Part shown: positions 61,211-64,000 of the stretch, in pieces
How the letters are laid out: each line of letters opens with the position of its first letter
Position numbering within the stretch: the stretch's first letter is position 1
Assembly: GCA_029449245.1 (NCBI GenBank)
Contig: JANATF010000006.1
Coordinates: 1,054,001 to 1,118,000, forward strand
DNA: 64,000 nt
Direction: 5' to 3'
From: Mortierella alpina
Lineage: Eukaryota > Mortierellomycota > Mortierellomycetes > Mortierellales > Mortierellaceae
The notes under the pieces: generated by a model
What the model saw: only the letters and a program-made list of their open reading frames with translations
Databases searched by the model: none
What the model was told of the DNA's origin: nothing
Position numbers and translations under genes: made by a program

Positions 61211-63920
61211 CTACTTCTTCATCATCTTTTGCTTCTTGATGTGCGCATGAAGTTGGACCTAAAAAGTGTGCCGAGGTGAAAATAGAAAATAGGGTCGTCA
61301 GATCACACGTATGATGCCATAGGAAAAATAGTACACAGACAGTGCCTATCCTTTTGCTTACCTGCTTCTCCCTCAAACTCATCTTCTTCTTTTCGCGAAC
61401 CTCGCGCTTGTGAGCAATCATCATAAAGTTCTTGCCCTTGGACTTCTCCTTGTTGGTCGTCGATCCACGCTCCGTCGATCCCTTGCGCGATCCAAACTTG
61501 TCGCGGCCCTCGCGTCCGCTCTTGATCGACTCCATACGCTCGGCATAGTCCTGCTTGGCCTTCTTGCGTGGTCCAATAATCGATCCAATCGAAACCTCGC
61601 CCTCGCCTGGCGTGTCTCCATCCGTAGGAGCAGGGCGCTTGCCAGATCCTGCACGCGCAGGGTTCAACTTTTGATCCGCCTGCTTGGCTAACTTCAAGGC
61701 TTCGATCTTTGCGAAATCTGCAGGGGTCAAAATCTTGGTCGTAGCAAGCAACTGGGCTGCTGCCAATTTCTCCTTGCGCTCAGCCTCCAGCTGCAATCGC
61801 TTGGCTTTAGTCTCCTCGTCCTCCTCCTTGATTGCATCCTCGTTCTCGTCATCCTTGGGCAGCAAACCCTTCTTCTTCAGGCGACGTTCCTTGTTGACTG
61901 TCAGACGCTTGACTCTGGGCTTCTTGTTTCCATCCTCGTCCTCTGATCCAGAACCCTCATCGCCAGAGAGCTGAATGTTGAGCTCGGCCTCATCATCCGA
62001 GACATTGATCCATCTGCCTTGGCCACCCTCCTCATCCTCATCCTCAGACGCCTCTTCCCACTCATCCCAGTTGTCTGCGCCTTCGCCATTCTCATCTGGG
62101 TTCTCGGCCAACAGCTGCAGTCCCTCCATATCTCCGTCGTTATTGCTCTGGCCATAAACCGAGGGCTTGTAGTCACGCATGTTCATCACAGCATTGCGGC
62201 CGCGATCCTTCTTCTTGAGCAGCTCGGGGTTGAGTTCTCTGTAGAGACCAATCAGCGAGCGCGAAGCCATCATCACTCCCTTGTCCCTGTGGTTCTTGTA
62301 CTCTGTCAGATCCTGAAGCAACGTCGCCTCCATAGCCAAGGGACAGCGCGACGAGATTTCGCGGATACCATTCAAACCAGCTGCCATAACCTCTGCAGCA
62401 CAGTGCTCCGTCACAAAGTTGTTGGCCAGGGTTTGGAGCACGGGCTCGATCACATCTGGAGGAATCAAGTCGTGGGATGCCTGAGCAGTGATCGCAATAA
62501 TCTGCGTGACATCCTTCTGAGTAGGCTGAAGACGCTTCTGAAGGTAGGGGTAGAAGGCCAAGACGGTCAGCTTGTGGACTCCAATGATGCGGGAGATCAA
62601 GTTCATCAACATGAGCTGGACTTCGTGACGCTCACGAGATGAAGCCAGGTGAGTGTAAAGCTTTTCCGTGAATCCTAGAGGAAAGGTGAAGCAAAAAAGT
62701 CCACTTGGTAAGCTGACTTTTGGTACTGTTTCCAGCGCATGAAACATATCAGAATGAAAAGAATAAAACTTGGTGTTACCTTGAGGATCGTTCAGCAGAT
62801 GCAGGGCAGAAAAGTTGAAGACCTCGGCCTTTTTCTTGGCTCTCTGCTTCTTCTTCAAACTGGCAACCATCTTGTCCATCTGCTTAGCCTTGGACTTTGT
62901 CTTTTTGCTGACATTGGCCTTGTGTTGCATGCCCTTGATATCAGGCAACTCATCCTCATCCTCGGAATCGCCATCATCCTCGTTGTTGCCCAAGAAGAAC
63001 TGCAATGCGGTGACCATGATTTTGGTGACAGGCGAAAAGCAGGCGTGAGCGATCACATTGACAGTCTTGGCGTCGTTCCTGTATCCAGTGTAAATCCCGA
63101 TCAAACGATTAGTTACCAAATGTACGAAAGCATAGATATAGTATAGATGGGTGACGTGTGCAAGGGGTAGACTGTACATACCAGATGTTCTTGCGGTACA
63201 ATTCAATGCAGACATCCAAACTGCGCTTGGCGGCAATGGCGTTCTCGCTTCCAGTTCCTGCAGCGCCCTCAGCAGAAGTCAACATCGTGTACATGAATCC
63301 CTGAAGGGTCTTGTTCATCTTGTTGTTCTTTGCTTTTTGATTGCTGGTTTTGATGTCATTGACAATGTGGTTGTAAAGGATGTCGCGAAGGACCTTGTCT
63401 CTGCAGCGGAACAAAGTAAAGAAGAGTGACAGCAGGCTTGTGGACGAGATCATCTCCCTGTTGCGCAAAAGGACCAACGCCTGGACCATTGTGCGACGGA
63501 GCTCAGCATTAAGAATCTGGTAGTGTTTCGACAAAAGTGAGATGATTTGATCAGGGAACTCCTTGGTATCCTCGGGGTAGCATGGCGAGACCTGAGAGGA
63601 AAGAGGCAAAGCGAGGAAAAATGTGTTAGATGCCGAGACGCCGCAAGGTGTGCAAAAGTCATGACAAGTGTTATCCCTGGGACATAGCCTCTACAAGACG
63701 AAATGCAAGACACCAGCGGTACCTGAGCGATAAAGTTGATCAGATCCTGAAAGTCAGTGGACAGCTCCTCGGGCTTGAGCTCGAAAATGGCCCTGGAGGA
63801 CTCAAAGTGACGAAGCTGTTGCAGAAACTCTTCCTTGTAAGAGAGGGGATCACGCTTGATGAGGTTCTGAAGCTGAGGAATGTTGGTCGGCAGCAGAGCC
63901 GCCCTGTTGCGCTTTCCCAT
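61211..63920 (-). CDS. SDA1: SDA1, 60S ribosome biogenesis/export factor, 755 aa
   Basis: Exons 63920-63723, 63591-63182, 63078-62780, 62674-61362 and 61258-61211, total 2268 nt. Hallmarks in order: [40 protein letters not shown], then a HEAT-like NUC130/SDA1 domain ([53 protein letters not shown]). Next comes a very acidic block ([16 protein letters not shown]) and a basic C-terminus with [11 protein letters not shown] and [26 protein letters not shown], finishing in a tiny 16-codon exon. Yeast Sda1 (767 aa) works in late pre-60S maturation and nuclear export. The ATG is 80 bp from the window end, so the promoter is partly outside. Confidence 0.95.
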
Positions 63921-64000
63921 GAGAGTCTAGAGGGTGATGTTGAAAGAAGGGAGAGTGGGGCGAAGAGATGCGAAAGAGACCATCAACTACAGCCAGATGT

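Noticed and set aside
61185-61215. tRNA-like GTAGCTCAGTG string
   Set aside because: Resembles a tRNA D-arm A-box, but there is no matching B-box or cloverleaf downstream; it overlaps the Sda1 stop codon region.

Overview
The window looks like nuclear DNA of a filamentous, early-diverging fungus, most likely Mortierellaceae (Mortierella, Linnemannia and relatives). That placement is an inference from gene content and style. The genes have short spliceosomal introns of about 40-340 bp, with GTRAGT-like donors and CTAAC-like branch sites. There are no operons. Gene families are eukaryotic and fungal: NatA-type NADH dehydrogenase II, ARG5,6 polyprotein, BRE4/FUSC protein, Sda1, Hul5/UBE3C, Ost3/6 and Chl4/CENP-N. 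Exon coordinates given below were built by hand from splice signals and checked for frame closure (every intact model is a multiple of three). No database search was possible.

Layout. 0-7 kb: small secreted protein, chitin deacetylase, RAMP4/Ysy6 and a peroxisomal-type acyl-CoA thioesterase, all on the minus strand. 7.8-16 kb: mpaB/rubber-oxygenase-like protein, aromatic aminotransferase, a tail-anchored PEX26-like protein and a kelch membrane protein, all plus. 16-21 kb: trypsin-like protease and an unknown acidic-tailed ORF (minus), then a beta-lactamase-like serine hydrolase (plus). 21-28.4 kb: alternative NADH dehydrogenase (minus), a 139-aa membrane protein (plus) and a START-domain membrane protein (minus).

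29.3-38.4 kb is the accessory, gene-poor part. It holds a class 3 lipase with two large cysteine-rich insertions and one apparent frameshift, a 170-bp MITE-like element, degenerate minisatellite-like sequence, a two-exon gene with a candidate GC-AG intron, a 420-bp tandem repeat of about 2.7 copies, and directly after it a decayed zinc-finger-like/coiled-coil gene with its own TATA box.

38.4-64 kb is dense housekeeping sequence: BRE4-like protein (1623 aa), Chl4/CENP-N head to head with an Abraxas-like MPN protein across a 256-bp shared promoter, a dual-specificity phosphatase split by a very long low-complexity insertion, Ost3/6, ARG5,6, Hul5/UBE3C and Sda1.

Functional themes. Secretory pathway: RAMP4 and Ost3/6 act at the ER translocon/oligosaccharyltransferase. 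Peroxisome/lipid: thioesterase with a C-terminal PKL, PEX26-like protein, START protein and lipase. Mitochondria: NDE and ARG5,6. Cell cycle, ubiquitin and DNA repair: CENP-N, Abraxas and Hul5. No tRNA, rRNA, CRISPR array or intact transposase was recognised.
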